Shown: one piece after another, positions 15,799 through 26,500 of the stretch
Layout: the number at the start of each line of letters is the position of its first letter
How positions within the stretch are numbered: position 1 is the first letter of the stretch
Source of the DNA: Clostridium felsineum DSM 794
GTDB taxonomy: Bacteria > Bacillota > Clostridia > Clostridiales > Clostridiaceae
Length of the DNA stretch: 64,000 nt
Reading direction: 5' to 3'
Assembly (NCBI RefSeq): GCF_002006355.2
Contig: NZ_CP096980.1
Span: 3,410,001 to 3,474,000, forward strand
Position numbers and translations under genes: made by a program
The notes under the pieces: generated by a model
Database searches by the model: none
Told to the model about the DNA's origin: nothing
The model's input: only the letters and a program-made list of their open reading frames with translations

Positions 15799-16854
15799 TT
15801 AAAATAAAAACTTTTCAGCTTTTCTAAGTAAATTCCATATATTGAGTTCTACATTTGATAACACTATTTCTGTAATATCTTCTTTGGGATAATATTTTAT
15901 TGTATTAGATACTCCTGCATTACTTCCATCCTTTGTAATATAAATTATTTCACTTGTGTTAGCATCTAAAACAAACTCAAATCCAAAGCCCATATATTTA
16001 ACACTGCCATCAATACGCTTCCTATGCATTTCTTTAGGTAACAGAATTTCATTTGTAAAAAGTGTACTTAATAATTTATTACTGATAACTGCCTTCATAA
16101 ATTTATTTAAATCATAGACTGTTGAGTACGCTCCACCATCAGCTGCACCCTTTGGAGGATATGAATATATATTTTTTCTTAAGCCTATAGCATTTCCTTT
16201 ATCATCTAGTTTTTTCGTATATCCTTCTGCAACATTTTCATTTATGTCATCCATCGAAAAAAAACCAGTGTCTTTCATACATGCTTTTTCAAATATATTT
16301 TTGTTAACATAGTTATAATAGCTACTTCCTGTGATTTTTTCTATAACTAAACCTAATAAAATATATGCACAATTATTATATCTACATCCTTTGCCGGGCT
16401 CAAAATTCATTGGTTTTTCAATAAATTGTGGAAGAAAATCTCTAAGTTTTCTTACTGAATAACACGGCTTTTCCTTCCAAATATCTTCATACTTTTCTCC
16501 TGCTTCTTCATCTGCATCATCACCAATTCCTGACGTATGTGTTAAAAGTTGATATATAGTTACTTCTTTAGAGATTGTGGTTTCACCTATGTCAATTATA
16601 TCTAAAACTTTATCATTTAATGAAAGAAGTTTTTTTTCCACTAATTGAAATATACTTACAGCTGTAAAAAGCTTAGTTATAGAGGCTGTATCAAATCTAG
16701 TCAGCACATTGTTTTCTACATTGTGCCCTATATGAGAATATCCACATGCATAAGATAATATTTCTTTATCTCCCTCAGTTATTAGTACCGCACCTGAAAA
16801 ACCACTTTCATCATGTCCTTTTTCAAATACCTGTTTGATTTTTTCATTCATCAT
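15799..16854 (-). CDS. Serine hydrolase, class C beta-lactamase / penicillin-binding-protein-like
   Basis: A 351-residue member of the beta-lactamase (PF00144) family. The nucleophile motif SITK lies in RFDTASITKLFTAVSIFQ (about residue 60), and the second motif YNN lies in RYNNCAYILLGLVIEKITG. The C-terminal segment DGSNAGVSNTIKYYP is in the place of the third motif. There is no signal peptide, so it probably acts in the cytosol as an esterase or peptidase rather than as a true beta-lactamase. The ATG at 16854 sits eight bases after GGGGGG; the upstream TTG is too close to it. It is 0.3 kb downstream of the biosynthetic cluster and could be linked to it, but that is speculative. Confidence 0.85.
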   Translation of the reverse strand: MMNEKIKQVFEKGHDESGFSGAVLITEGDKEILSYACGYSHIGHNVENNVLTRFDTASITKLFTAVSIFQLVEKKLLSLNDKVLDIIDIGETTISKEVTIYQLLTHTSGIGDDADEEAGEKYEDIWKEKPCYSVRKLRDFLPQFIEKPMNFEPGKGCRYNNCAYILLGLVIEKITGSSYYNYVNKNIFEKACMKDTGFFSMDDINENVAEGYTKKLDDKGNAIGLRKNIYSYPPKGAADGGAYSTVYDLNKFMKAVISNKLLSTLFTNEILLPKEMHRKRIDGSVKYMGFGFEFVLDANTSEIIYITKDGSNAGVSNTIKYYPKEDITEIVLSNVELNIWNLLRKAEKFLF

Positions 16855-16993
16855 ATTCAATTCCCCCCAATTTATAACTTATTTTTGTAAAATCTTCATA
16901 TAAATCGTACCAACTTCCATATCTTTTTTCAACATCCTCATATTTATAATTTTTAAAACTTCTATTATAATATATGTCTGTATTTGGTGATTC
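16844..16993 (-). pseudogene. Possible C-terminal remnant of a lost gene
   Basis: An open frame of 49 codons with coding-like composition (YEDVEKRYGSWYDLYEDF) ends in TGA, overlapping the hydrolase start. No start codon exists and an in-frame TGA stops it immediately upstream. It looks like the tail of a gene once translationally coupled to the hydrolase. I do not recognise the family. Confidence 0.3.
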
Positions 16994-17035
16994 TCATTAA
17001 TACTAAATGATTATTATTTTAACTATTGAACCTAA

Positions 17036-17092
17036 AATAATAAAGGCAGAAATCTCTCATCTTCTATAAGTGGGAGATTTCTGCCTCTTTTA
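17036..17092. terminator. Bidirectional terminator at the end of the biosynthetic cluster
   Basis: A 13-bp perfect stem AGGCAGAAATCTC (17044-17056) / GAGATTTCTGCCT (17074-17086). CTTTTATT follows on plus and TTATTATTTT follows on minus. It closes the minus-strand cluster after the ligase gene. Confidence 0.85.
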
Positions 17093-17119
17093 TTAAATTC
17101 ACCATATTTGTTAATCTCA

Positions 17120-18685
17120 TTAGTAAACTTTATTAAGTATAGTTCTTTCAATTGCAATTTGTTTAAGCATACTTCTTTTAATCTTTCCCGTAGAAGTTAA
17201 AGGGAATGTATCTATGAATTCTATATATTTAGGAAATTTATATTTTGATATTCTTCCAGATAGAAAGTTTAATACTTCTTCTTTTGTTAACATACAATAT
17301 TTCTTTACTTTAATAAAAATAAATACCTCTTCACCAAGAGTTTCATCTGGAATACCTACAACTATTGCATTTTCAATTTTAGGATGCTTAATAAGATTAA
17401 TTTCAATATCCATTGGAAATATATTTTCTCCACCTCTAACAATTACATCTTTTAATCTTCCTTTTATAGATAAATATCCATCATTATCTATAAATCCAAT
17501 ATCTCCAGTGCGCACCCAACCATCTATTATAGTTTCCCTTGTTGCCAAAGCATTATTATAATATCCTGTCATACAATAAGGGCTTTTTACATAAATTTCT
17601 CCTTTCTTATTTACTGGAATCCTTTCACCAGTTATTTGATCACATACTTTTACTTCAACATGTTTAACTGGTTTTCCAACCGTACTTAATTTAGGACTAT
17701 TCTTATTATATATAATAGTTTGAGTTACCCCCAATGTTTCAGTTTGCCCAAATGTGTAGCATATCTCACGTATATGCATATTTTCCATTATACTTTTTAT
17801 TAATGTTTGTGATGCAACTGCCCCTGTAATCATTCCCACTCTTAAACTTGATAAATCATATAAATCACATTTACTTAACAAATATTGATACATTGTAGGA
17901 ACTCCATGAAAGCCTGTACATCTTTTGTTTTGGATTGTTTCAAGAACAACTGAAGTTTTAAAATTCTTAATTAAAACTACTGTACATCCAATTAAAAGAC
18001 CAAGAAATGCTGTATAATTTCCACCCAATATATGATGTAAAGGTAATGCATCTAAAATCTTATCTTTTGAAGTATAACTATAATTTTCAGCATAAGAAAG
18101 CACACCATTTAAAATAGCACTATGAGAAAATATAGCTAATTTAGGTTTTCCTGTAGTACCTGATGTATTTATAATCATCGCTATATTATTTCCCAAAACA
18201 CTATCTGTAACACTTAAAAATTCATCCTTTGATACCTTATTTTTATATTGAGGCATTATGTTATCTAAATTAAACAAGCTATCCATCTGTATAATTGTGT
18301 TGATATAGGTGAATTTATCAAAATTAATTTTCTCAATTGTATCTTCATTACTTGTAATTAATATTGTAGAATCAGATTTTTTTAACAAATAGTCTAGTTC
18401 TTCCTCTGTTGAAGCATAATTTAAACAAACTAATACTGCACCTATTTTTAATACTGCTAAAAATACTATCATCCATTCTGGTGAATTGTATGAAAATAAA
18501 GCAACATGATCACCTTTTTTTATTGAGATAGATATTAGATTGTAGGCTACCATATCTACTTTTATCTTAAGTTCTTCATATGTATAATGTCTTTCATCAT
18601 CTACATATATTAAAGCTTCCTTATTTTTGAATTTATCAAAAGCATTATCAATATAGGATCCAATAGAATCACTAATTATATTCAT
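17120..18685 (-). CDS. Acyl-AMP / acyl-CoA ligase (ANL superfamily), stand-alone
   Basis: A 521-residue adenylate-forming enzyme. The P-loop-like A3 motif is NTSGTTGKPKLAIFSH (about 173-188). The A5 region is CYTFGQTETLG, and A7/A8 is GWVRTGDIGFIDNDGYLSIKGRLKDVIVRGGENI. The C-terminal A10 Lys lies in STGKIKRSML. It closely follows the class of medium/long-chain acyl-CoA synthetases; length and the GRLKD hinge argue against a FAAL with the extra insertion, though this is not decisive. As last gene of the cluster it is the likely supplier of an acyl starter. GGAGG precedes the ATG. A 235-base gap and a hairpin (18708-18725) suggest its own promoter. Confidence 0.88.
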   Translation of the reverse strand: MNIISDSIGSYIDNAFDKFKNKEALIYVDDERHYTYEELKIKVDMVAYNLISISIKKGDHVALFSYNSPEWMIVFLAVLKIGAVLVCLNYASTEEELDYLLKKSDSTILITSNEDTIEKINFDKFTYINTIIQMDSLFNLDNIMPQYKNKVSKDEFLSVTDSVLGNNIAMIINTSGTTGKPKLAIFSHSAILNGVLSYAENYSYTSKDKILDALPLHHILGGNYTAFLGLLIGCTVVLIKNFKTSVVLETIQNKRCTGFHGVPTMYQYLLSKCDLYDLSSLRVGMITGAVASQTLIKSIMENMHIREICYTFGQTETLGVTQTIIYNKNSPKLSTVGKPVKHVEVKVCDQITGERIPVNKKGEIYVKSPYCMTGYYNNALATRETIIDGWVRTGDIGFIDNDGYLSIKGRLKDVIVRGGENIFPMDIEINLIKHPKIENAIVVGIPDETLGEEVFIFIKVKKYCMLTKEEVLNFLSGRISKYKFPKYIEFIDTFPLTSTGKIKRSMLKQIAIERTILNKVY

Positions 18686-18707
18686 TTTTAACCTCCATTA
18701 ATTCAAG

Positions 18708-18725
18708 TTTAGTTTTTTAACTAAA
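18708..18725. promoter_or_regulatory. Small inverted repeat upstream of the ligase gene
   Basis: TTTAGTT (18708-18714) and AACTAAA (18719-18725) flank four T's, 10-15 bases before the ligase ribosome site. Possibly an operator or 5' UTR hairpin. A similar TAGTTTTTTAG tract occurs at about 18829-18839. Confidence 0.35.
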
Positions 18726-18920
18726 AACTTCTTATTATACAATCCATTAATACCATGTTAAAAATATTTATGAAGATACTTAATAATATCTATTCATTAA
18801 ATTGTTGCAAGCCTTATATAATTAAAAATAGTTTTTTAGTTATTATATTTTCATTTATATACCTCAATTATTAAATCAAAAGTGCATCTTCATTAATTTG
18901 AATTATGTTTCTTTAATAAG

Positions 18921-20669
18921 TTAATTTTTTTGCAAATACATCTCATAAAGCTTTTTGTAAATTTTACTGTTCTTTATTAAATCTTCATGTTTTCCACTTT
19001 CAACTATCTTTCCTTTATCCATAACATATATAATATCCGCATTAATTATTGTCGATAATCTATGCGCAACTACTAACAATGTGTATTTTCCTCTAAGCTT
19101 TTCTAATTTTTCAGTTATAAGCTTTTCAGACTCATTATCCAATGCAGAAGTAGGCTCATCCATCAATATTATATTAGATTTTTTCAAAAATGCTCTTGCC
19201 ATAGACAAACGTTGTTTTTGTCCTACTGATAGATTTTTACCTTTCTCTTCTACCAATGCATTATATTTATTAGGTATTTTAGAAATAAACTCATGAATAC
19301 AAGCATCTTTAGCAGCTTCCCTAACATCTTCATCCTTAGCATCTATTCTTCCAATTCGTATATTTTCACTGAAACTCCCTTGAAATATATATTGTTCCTG
19401 AGGTACATATGCAAACTTTTCTCTTATCTCCTTGAGTGTATATTCACTTAAATATTTTCCATCTATTAAAATACTTCCTTCTTTTATAGGATAAAGCCCT
19501 AGTAATAACTTTAAAATAGTACTCTTTCCAGAACCACTATATCCAACTATTGCTACCATTTGTCCTTTTTCTACTTGTAAACTAACCTTATCAATTACCT
19601 TTGTATCATCATTATAATAAAAATCTACATTATTTATATCAATAATATATTTATTATTACATTCTTTCTTTTCATTTAATATGTTATATCTCAAAGGTTC
19701 CTCTGGTAACTCCATTATATTAAAAACTCTACTAACTCCTGATAGTGCAACTTGTATTTGTGAGACGAAACTACCTGAACGTAAAAACATTGCATTAACA
19801 CCATTTAATAGTCTAGATATGGCTAACATTGATCCAAAGGTAACATAACCTGACAGCAACATAAATGCTCCTACTGAAATTGTTCCTCCTATACTAAATC
19901 CACCTAACATATAGTTAATACCTTCCAAAAATCCATTGTTTTTTCCACGATTAATTGTAGCTAATCTAATTTTACTATTAGTGTATATAGTTTCATCTTT
20001 AACCTTCTTCTCAATCATATATAATTTGATTAATTCAAATCCCCCTAATATATCTGTAAATTGTTGTGTTAATACACTGAGATTTTCTTGTATTTTATCA
20101 CTTATTCTTCTTATAATCCCTATAAATTTAGTATTTACAACCATTGACATCAAGCCTAGTATTATTAAAATGATACTCATTTGCCAGTTTAAAATAAACA
20201 TCATAATCGTAGAACAAATACCATAAATTATTGTATAAATTAATGTTTGAAATTGGTCAGAAAATGTTTGTTCAAGAACTTGTAAATCATTTATCATATT
20301 AGATGTTACATTTCCACTATGTGAATTTTCAAAATAAGAGATTGGTAATTGTTCTATGTGTTTTACTAAAGCAACTCTAAAATCTGCCATAGCCTCTTTC
20401 ATACATTTTGTATATATATACCTAGTTAAAGGTAAAAATAATACAGCAATAATTATTGTAAAAATAATTAATACAATGGATCTTACTATTAAATAAGAAT
20501 TTTTTGTAATAGTTCCATCTATAAGGTCTTTAAATACAAAAGCAATTACAATATTAAGTATAGCGTTAATGAAACTGTATGCAGTTATATTAATTATATA
20601 CATCCATTTCCTCTTTTTTAATATTGAAATAACTCTAAATAATTCATTAAAACTAAATTTTTCAACCAT
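18921..20669 (-). CDS. ABC exporter half-transporter (permease-ATPase), second of pair
   Basis: A 582-residue type IV ABC exporter: six-helix membrane domain (about 1-320) and nucleotide-binding domain (about 345-582). Walker A is GYSGSGKST, the signature is LSVGQKQR (variant of LSGGQ), Walker B is IILMDEPTSALD with its catalytic Glu, and the switch His is in VVAHRLST. I chose the ATG at 20669 because it follows GAGGAG; the earlier in-frame ATGs would overlap the upstream gene. The gap to the previous gene is 23 bases. With the preceding half-transporter it probably forms a heterodimer exporting the NRPS-PKS product and giving self-protection. Confidence 0.93.
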   Translation of the reverse strand: MVEKFSFNELFRVISILKKRKWMYIINITAYSFINAILNIVIAFVFKDLIDGTITKNSYLIVRSIVLIIFTIIIAVLFLPLTRYIYTKCMKEAMADFRVALVKHIEQLPISYFENSHSGNVTSNMINDLQVLEQTFSDQFQTLIYTIIYGICSTIMMFILNWQMSIILIILGLMSMVVNTKFIGIIRRISDKIQENLSVLTQQFTDILGGFELIKLYMIEKKVKDETIYTNSKIRLATINRGKNNGFLEGINYMLGGFSIGGTISVGAFMLLSGYVTFGSMLAISRLLNGVNAMFLRSGSFVSQIQVALSGVSRVFNIMELPEEPLRYNILNEKKECNNKYIIDINNVDFYYNDDTKVIDKVSLQVEKGQMVAIVGYSGSGKSTILKLLLGLYPIKEGSILIDGKYLSEYTLKEIREKFAYVPQEQYIFQGSFSENIRIGRIDAKDEDVREAAKDACIHEFISKIPNKYNALVEEKGKNLSVGQKQRLSMARAFLKKSNIILMDEPTSALDNESEKLITEKLEKLRGKYTLLVVAHRLSTIINADIIYVMDKGKIVESGKHEDLIKNSKIYKKLYEMYLQKN

Positions 20670-20692
20670 AGTAACTCCTCTCATTAATCTAA

Positions 20693-22438
20693 TTAACATG
20701 AAAACTGACTGTTATATAGCTTAGAATATAGTCCATTTAGTTTTAAAAGACTATTATGGCTTCCTCTTTCAACAACCTTACCATTATCAATAACTAAAAC
20801 TTCATCTGCATGTTCAATAGTTTTTAACTTATGAGCCGCTACTATAATTGTTTTATTTTCCATAATATTAGCTAACGCCTCTTGTACTAAAAATTCCGAT
20901 TGAGAATCTAGTGAAGCTGTAGGCTCATCCATAATAAGAATTTGAGCGTCTTTTAAAATAGCTCTAGCAATAGAAATAAGTTGTCTTTGACCCCCTGAAA
21001 GATTTAATCCTCTCTCACCAATCCGTGTTTTATAATCTTCTGGAAGTTTCATAATAAACTCATGAGCCTTAGCCATTTTAGCTGCATTAACAATCTGCTC
21101 ATGTGTAGCAGACTCTTTTCCTATCCTAATGTTATCTTCAATTGTAGTTGGAAATAGAAAACTTTCTTGACTAACTACTGCTATCTTAGAACGAATATAT
21201 GATAGATTCAATTTACCTAAACTATTTCCATAAATTTTTATATCTCCACTTTTAGGTTCATAAATAGTAGAAATCAATTTAAGAATTGTGCTTTTGCCAC
21301 TACCACTATATCCCACTAATGCCACTTTTTTACCCCTTTTAATTACACAATTAAAATCATTGATTATATTTATATTATTATTTTCATAAGCAAAACTTAA
21401 GTCCTTACATTCAATAATATTTTCTACATCCTCACTATCAAAAATCTCACCAGATGTACGCTCTGACTCCCTATCAAGCACTTCAAATATTCTTTTAAAT
21501 GATTGATTACACATACGTATATCTGCAATCACATTAGGAAACATAGCTATAGGTAAAACCAAATAATATAATAGGCTTGTTATTGCAAGCAAATCACCTG
21601 GTGTCATTTGCTTTTTTAATGTTAAATATCCACCATATATAATACACAAAATTAATGGAACAACCTGAAGTATTACTGTAACAGGAAGAATTAAAGAACG
21701 TTGCTTCTCTAAAGATAAATTTTTACTCAGCGTATTAGTTACTTGATTTTTAAATTTTTTTTCAAATATTTTGTGTAAATTAAATGCTTTTATTATATAT
21801 ATTCCTCCGAGTATATCTTGGAGTATTAAATTAACACTTCCAAGACTTTGTTGCATTTTTCCCATATATCTTGATAAAGGCTTTGTCAAAATTCTAGTCA
21901 TATACACCCCAAAAGGCATTATCAAAATACTTAGTAAAAACATTTTATAATTGATATAAAAAAGATAGCAACTAGCCCCTATAAACAATAACGGTAAATA
22001 CAGTATGTTCATAAATTCATTGTTAAGAAAGTTTTGGATAACAATAATATCATTTGAAAATCTAGAAATTGTATCTCCTGAATTACTTGCTTGTGCTTCT
22101 TTTAATGACAAAGTCGTCATATGTTCAACAATTGCTTTCCTTAAATCATATATTAAATCGGCGCCAATTTTCTCCATTAAGTACTTATTAAAAAATATTA
22201 CTGGGCTGCCAAATACAATTGTACACACCATTATTATTATAATATTTACAACTCCTGATGTATTTTTAGCTAACGCATAATTAAGTAATTTATTCATATA
22301 ATAAGAAGGTACTAAATTTAAAATTGCAACTCCTACTGATAATAAAGCATTAATGAATATCATGTATTTATAACACTTCATAAATTTTAATATTTTAGAA
22401 AACTCAGATTGTAAAAAATTATTACTTTTATTGCTCAT
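20693..22438 (-). CDS. ABC exporter half-transporter (permease-ATPase), first of pair
   Basis: A 581-residue protein with a six-helix membrane domain (about 20-320) and a C-terminal ATPase. Walker A is GYSGSGKST, the canonical signature is LSGGQRQL, Walker B is ILIMDEPTASLD, and the switch His is in VAAHKLKT. AGAGGAAA precedes the ATG. It starts 11 bases after the BtrH_N gene, so it belongs to the cluster transcript. Both half-transporters keep their catalytic Glu, so neither site looks degenerate apart from the LSVGQ of the partner. Confidence 0.93.
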   Translation of the reverse strand: MSNKSNNFLQSEFSKILKFMKCYKYMIFINALLSVGVAILNLVPSYYMNKLLNYALAKNTSGVVNIIIIMVCTIVFGSPVIFFNKYLMEKIGADLIYDLRKAIVEHMTTLSLKEAQASNSGDTISRFSNDIIVIQNFLNNEFMNILYLPLLFIGASCYLFYINYKMFLLSILIMPFGVYMTRILTKPLSRYMGKMQQSLGSVNLILQDILGGIYIIKAFNLHKIFEKKFKNQVTNTLSKNLSLEKQRSLILPVTVILQVVPLILCIIYGGYLTLKKQMTPGDLLAITSLLYYLVLPIAMFPNVIADIRMCNQSFKRIFEVLDRESERTSGEIFDSEDVENIIECKDLSFAYENNNINIINDFNCVIKRGKKVALVGYSGSGKSTILKLISTIYEPKSGDIKIYGNSLGKLNLSYIRSKIAVVSQESFLFPTTIEDNIRIGKESATHEQIVNAAKMAKAHEFIMKLPEDYKTRIGERGLNLSGGQRQLISIARAILKDAQILIMDEPTASLDSQSEFLVQEALANIMENKTIIVAAHKLKTIEHADEVLVIDNGKVVERGSHNSLLKLNGLYSKLYNSQFSC

Positions 22439-22449
22439 TTTTCTTTCCT

Positions 22450-23457
22450 CTAATTTCGTTTTATAATATAAAAAATTTCTTTTTCTAATTCTACAATTTC
22501 TTTAATCAAATTTATACTTAACTCTATTAGATTTTTATTATAACTTTGTGAAAATTTATACCTTGCAATAGTAGCTCGAATATCTTCCCAATTTCCTATA
22601 ATTTTACCAACAATGTTACCTGCCTTGAGGTATTCACCTCCAATACTATTAAACATAAATAATTGTACTTTTTTATTTTTAATTATATTATTTATAGTTT
22701 CTATTAGCTCATCTGCATAAATATTTAATTCATACTCATCTTTAGTAATATCTATATAGTTTTCAACTACTAATTCCCACGACTGTAGTCCCCTATTAAT
22801 CTCTAAGTTCTTCTCATCAATATTTTTTATTAACTTTTCTTTTAATCTACTAACATAATTTTCTGAATTAGCATCAAAATACTCATTATTTTTTTTAATT
22901 TTATAAAATTCATAGTACGGACAATTATTTTTATCATTTAAATTATTAACATAATATTTATATCCTTCTTCAATTTCATTATATGGAATAGTAGTTTCTT
23001 CATAAATAAGACTATCTTTATATCTTTGTTCTATAACATTAAATGTCTGATTTTCATCATTATATCCATATACAAGTATTGGATGTATCAAATGTTCCTT
23101 TTTGTAGGCACTTGACCTAAATGACAAAAAGTAACAATCAACATATATAATAATTGGTTTTCCATCCCTTATAGATTCTTTTATATTTCCCAATACATTT
23201 TGTGACTCATAAATTTTATTTATTCCTATATTCATGCTCTTTAGAACTTCTTCCTCATTTTCAACAACATAACTCTCTATTTTGAACTTAACTCCCTTTT
23301 TAGCTTCGTCAAATTGGTAACAATATATATCATTAATTAGTAATCTTAAAATATCTTCATGAAAATGATTAATTATTGGTATAATAGAATTATGCATACA
23401 ACTCTTGTAAAAAATGTCATTATTGGGTTTAAAATCATCAAGTTTTAAATTAGCCAT
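22450..23457 (-). CDS. BtrH_N-type (butirosin biosynthesis H N-terminal) domain protein
   Basis: A 335-residue protein. The N-terminal ~150 residues resemble the BtrH_N / C39-like papain-fold domain. A Cys-His pair lies near the start (KSCMHNSI, Cys21, His22), a PIIIYVDCYFLSF strand follows, and HPILVYGYNDENQTFNVIEQ gives the His and downstream acidic residue of a Cys-His-type site. The C-terminal half is helical with no known domain. In butirosin biosynthesis BtrH transfers an acyl group from a carrier protein to an acceptor. By analogy this protein may offload, transfer or trim an acyl/peptidyl chain, but that is inference. GGAGGGAG precedes the ATG; it sits between the last NRPS and the exporters. 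Confidence 0.72.
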   Translation of the reverse strand: MANLKLDDFKPNNDIFYKSCMHNSIIPIINHFHEDILRLLINDIYCYQFDEAKKGVKFKIESYVVENEEEVLKSMNIGINKIYESQNVLGNIKESIRDGKPIIIYVDCYFLSFRSSAYKKEHLIHPILVYGYNDENQTFNVIEQRYKDSLIYEETTIPYNEIEEGYKYYVNNLNDKNNCPYYEFYKIKKNNEYFDANSENYVSRLKEKLIKNIDEKNLEINRGLQSWELVVENYIDITKDEYELNIYADELIETINNIIKNKKVQLFMFNSIGGEYLKAGNIVGKIIGNWEDIRATIARYKFSQSYNKNLIELSINLIKEIVELEKEIFYIIKRN

Positions 23458-23514
23458 ATTCTCCCTCCAAATCTTTCTGTATCAATTATTAACTATTACA
23501 TATACAGATACAGA

Positions 23515-26500
23515 TTATCTTTCCATTAAGAATTTTGCTATTTGACTTATAGTTTTTAATTTATAAATATCAGTATATTCAATATTAATATTTTCTTTTT
23601 GCATCTCAACTTCTAATTTTATAGCATATAATGAATGACCTCCAAGCTCAAAAAAATCATCATTGATATCTATTTTTTCTCTATGCAATACTTTTTCCCA
23701 TATTTTCACCAATTTTTTTTCTATATCATTTCTTGGTCCCACATATACTTTGTTATTATTATCTTTAACTACTAACTCTTTTAGTTTAGATTTGTTTATT
23801 TTTCCATTTTGAGTTAGAGGTATTTCTTTAATTTGTATAAACTTAGACGGGATCATATAATCTGGAAGTTTAAGCGATAAATCTAATCTTATCTGCTCAG
23901 CTTCAATTAATCTATTAGCCATATAAAAAGCATATAACCTTGCATCATCAACCTCTTCCTTATCAACTAAAACGGCAACTTGTTTAATACCATAAATACT
24001 CAAAATCTGCTTTTCTATTTCATTAATTTCAATTCTATATCCTCTTATTTTAACTTGTTCATCAATTCTTCCTATATACTCTATTCTTCCATCTGGAAGC
24101 CATCTTCCTGTATCACCAGTTTTATATATTCTTTTATTTGAAAAAGTTTCATTATATATAAATCTTTCAGCCGTATAATTATCCATATTCAAATAACCTT
24201 TTGCTAGGCCAAAACCTGATATACATATTTCCCCTGGTATCCCGATTGGTACTATATTGTTGTATTTATCTAATATAAATACATTAGTATTCCATATAGG
24301 TCTTCCTATAGATAAATCACTCCTTTGTTGAATATTTCTATTAAATGTAGTAATTACACTATTTTCCGTAGGACCATACTCATTTATAATTTCAGCTTCT
24401 ATTCCTTTTTCAAGAGTTTTATCAATCAAAGATTTTTTAACTTTTTCACCTGCCAAAGTAATTACCCTAATAGATTTTGCTTCTTCTTGCTTTATACATT
24501 CCAAAATTGACATGTATAAGGTTGGCACTGCAATAAAATGGGTTATTTTATACTTAGCTATTGCTCTTGATATAGCATACGGATCCTTTGAATCTTTTTC
24601 GTTAAGAATGATAATCTTAGCCCCTGATACTAATGCTGTAAAAAAGCTTGATACAAATCCATCAAAAGCAAAAGAAAATAATTGTAGAATATTGTCATGC
24701 GAGTTAAATTTATACTCCTTCTTTCTCCATTGAATAGAATTTGTGATATTCTTATGTTCTATCATTACTCCCTTAGGCTTACCTGTAGTCCCTGATGTAT
24801 ATATTATATAGGCTAATTTATCAGTATTATAATGTTCGTGAGAATTATTAAATGTACCTGTATATATGCTATTATTATCTAAATTAATAATTTCTTTATC
24901 AAATACAGACTCAGCTTTCTTTTTGTTTTTTTCATTTACTAACAAAATATTAGTTTTGCTATCATTAAGCATATATGATATTCTCTGTTCTGGATTTGAA
25001 ACATCTATAGGCAAATAAGCTGCACCGGCCTTCATTATTCCTAGTATTCCTATTATCATTTCAATTGTTCTATCTATCATAATACCTATTACGTCGTTAT
25101 CTTGTACCCCTTTACTACTTAAAACGTTAGCTAGTTGATTAGCTTTTTTATTTAATTCACTATAAGTTATACTATAATCACCAAACAATACTGAAATATT
25201 ATTAGGTGTTTTATCTACTTGCTCTTCAAACAATTTATGTAAACATTTATCGCTTACACAATCTACACTCGTATGATTAAAATCATGTATTATTCTTTTT
25301 TCTTCTTCATCTGAAATTAATTTAAACTCAAAAACTTTGGCATTTGGCTTATCACTAATTTCATTAATTAAATTAGTAAAATAGCCCTTAAACTTTTCTA
25401 TTGTATCTTTTGTAAATAATTTAGTAGAATATTCAAAAGTAAATTCAATAGTATCATCTTTTTCAAGTGCACTTAATAATAAATCAAATTTTGATACAAG
25501 ATGTTTAAAATTATAATAATTATATTCAATACCATCAACCTTAACATTTGGTTCGTCTATATTATTTAAAACAAACATCGTATCAAATAATGGGTTTCTA
25601 CTTAAATCATTTTTAAGCTCTAACTTTTCTACTAATTTTTCAAATGGATAATCTTGATTTTCCTGTGCATCTAAAGTATTCTGCATGACTTCATGAATTA
25701 GCTGCAAGAAATTTTTACTACCAGCAGGATAATTTCTTAGTGCAAGTGTATTCACGAACATTCCTACTAATCCCTCTAAATCTGAATGTGTTCTACCTGA
25801 TACTGGTGTCCCAATTATAATATCTTCTTGACCCGTTAATTTCGAAAGAAAAATATTATATATTGATAAAATTACAGCAAACAAAGTCACATTTTCCTCA
25901 CGCATAAGTGATTTTAACTTTTTAGTTGCTAAACTATCAATTTGAAATGATATTTTATTTCCCTCAAAACTTTGAGTTAATGGTCTTGGAAAATCAGTTC
26001 TTAAATTAAGTAATTGATATTCATCTGAAAAGATATTAAGCCAATATTTTTCTTGCTTTTCTAATTTTCCAGAATTAACCAAATCATTTTGCCAATAAGA
26101 ATAATCTTTATATTGTATACTTAATGGCTCCAACATTTCACCTTTATAAATACAAAACAACTCTCTTAACAAAATTAGAAATGACATTCCATCACAAATA
26201 ATATGATGAATATCAATCATTAGAATATTCTTCATATTATTTATTTTAATTAACATTACTCTAATTAAAGGTCCTTCCATTAAATTAAATGGTCTTACAT
26301 ATCTTCTTAATTTTTGCTGAACCTCTTCTTCACTTGAATTTACGTAATCTATTTTAAAGTCAATATTATCATTTATAACTTGAACTGGATTATCATTAAC
26401 TATTCTAAAATAGGTTCTGAGTGATTCATGCCTTTTAATCAATAATTGAAAAGCAAATTCAAGCTTCTTTTCATCTACATGACCTTTTATTTCTATGGCA

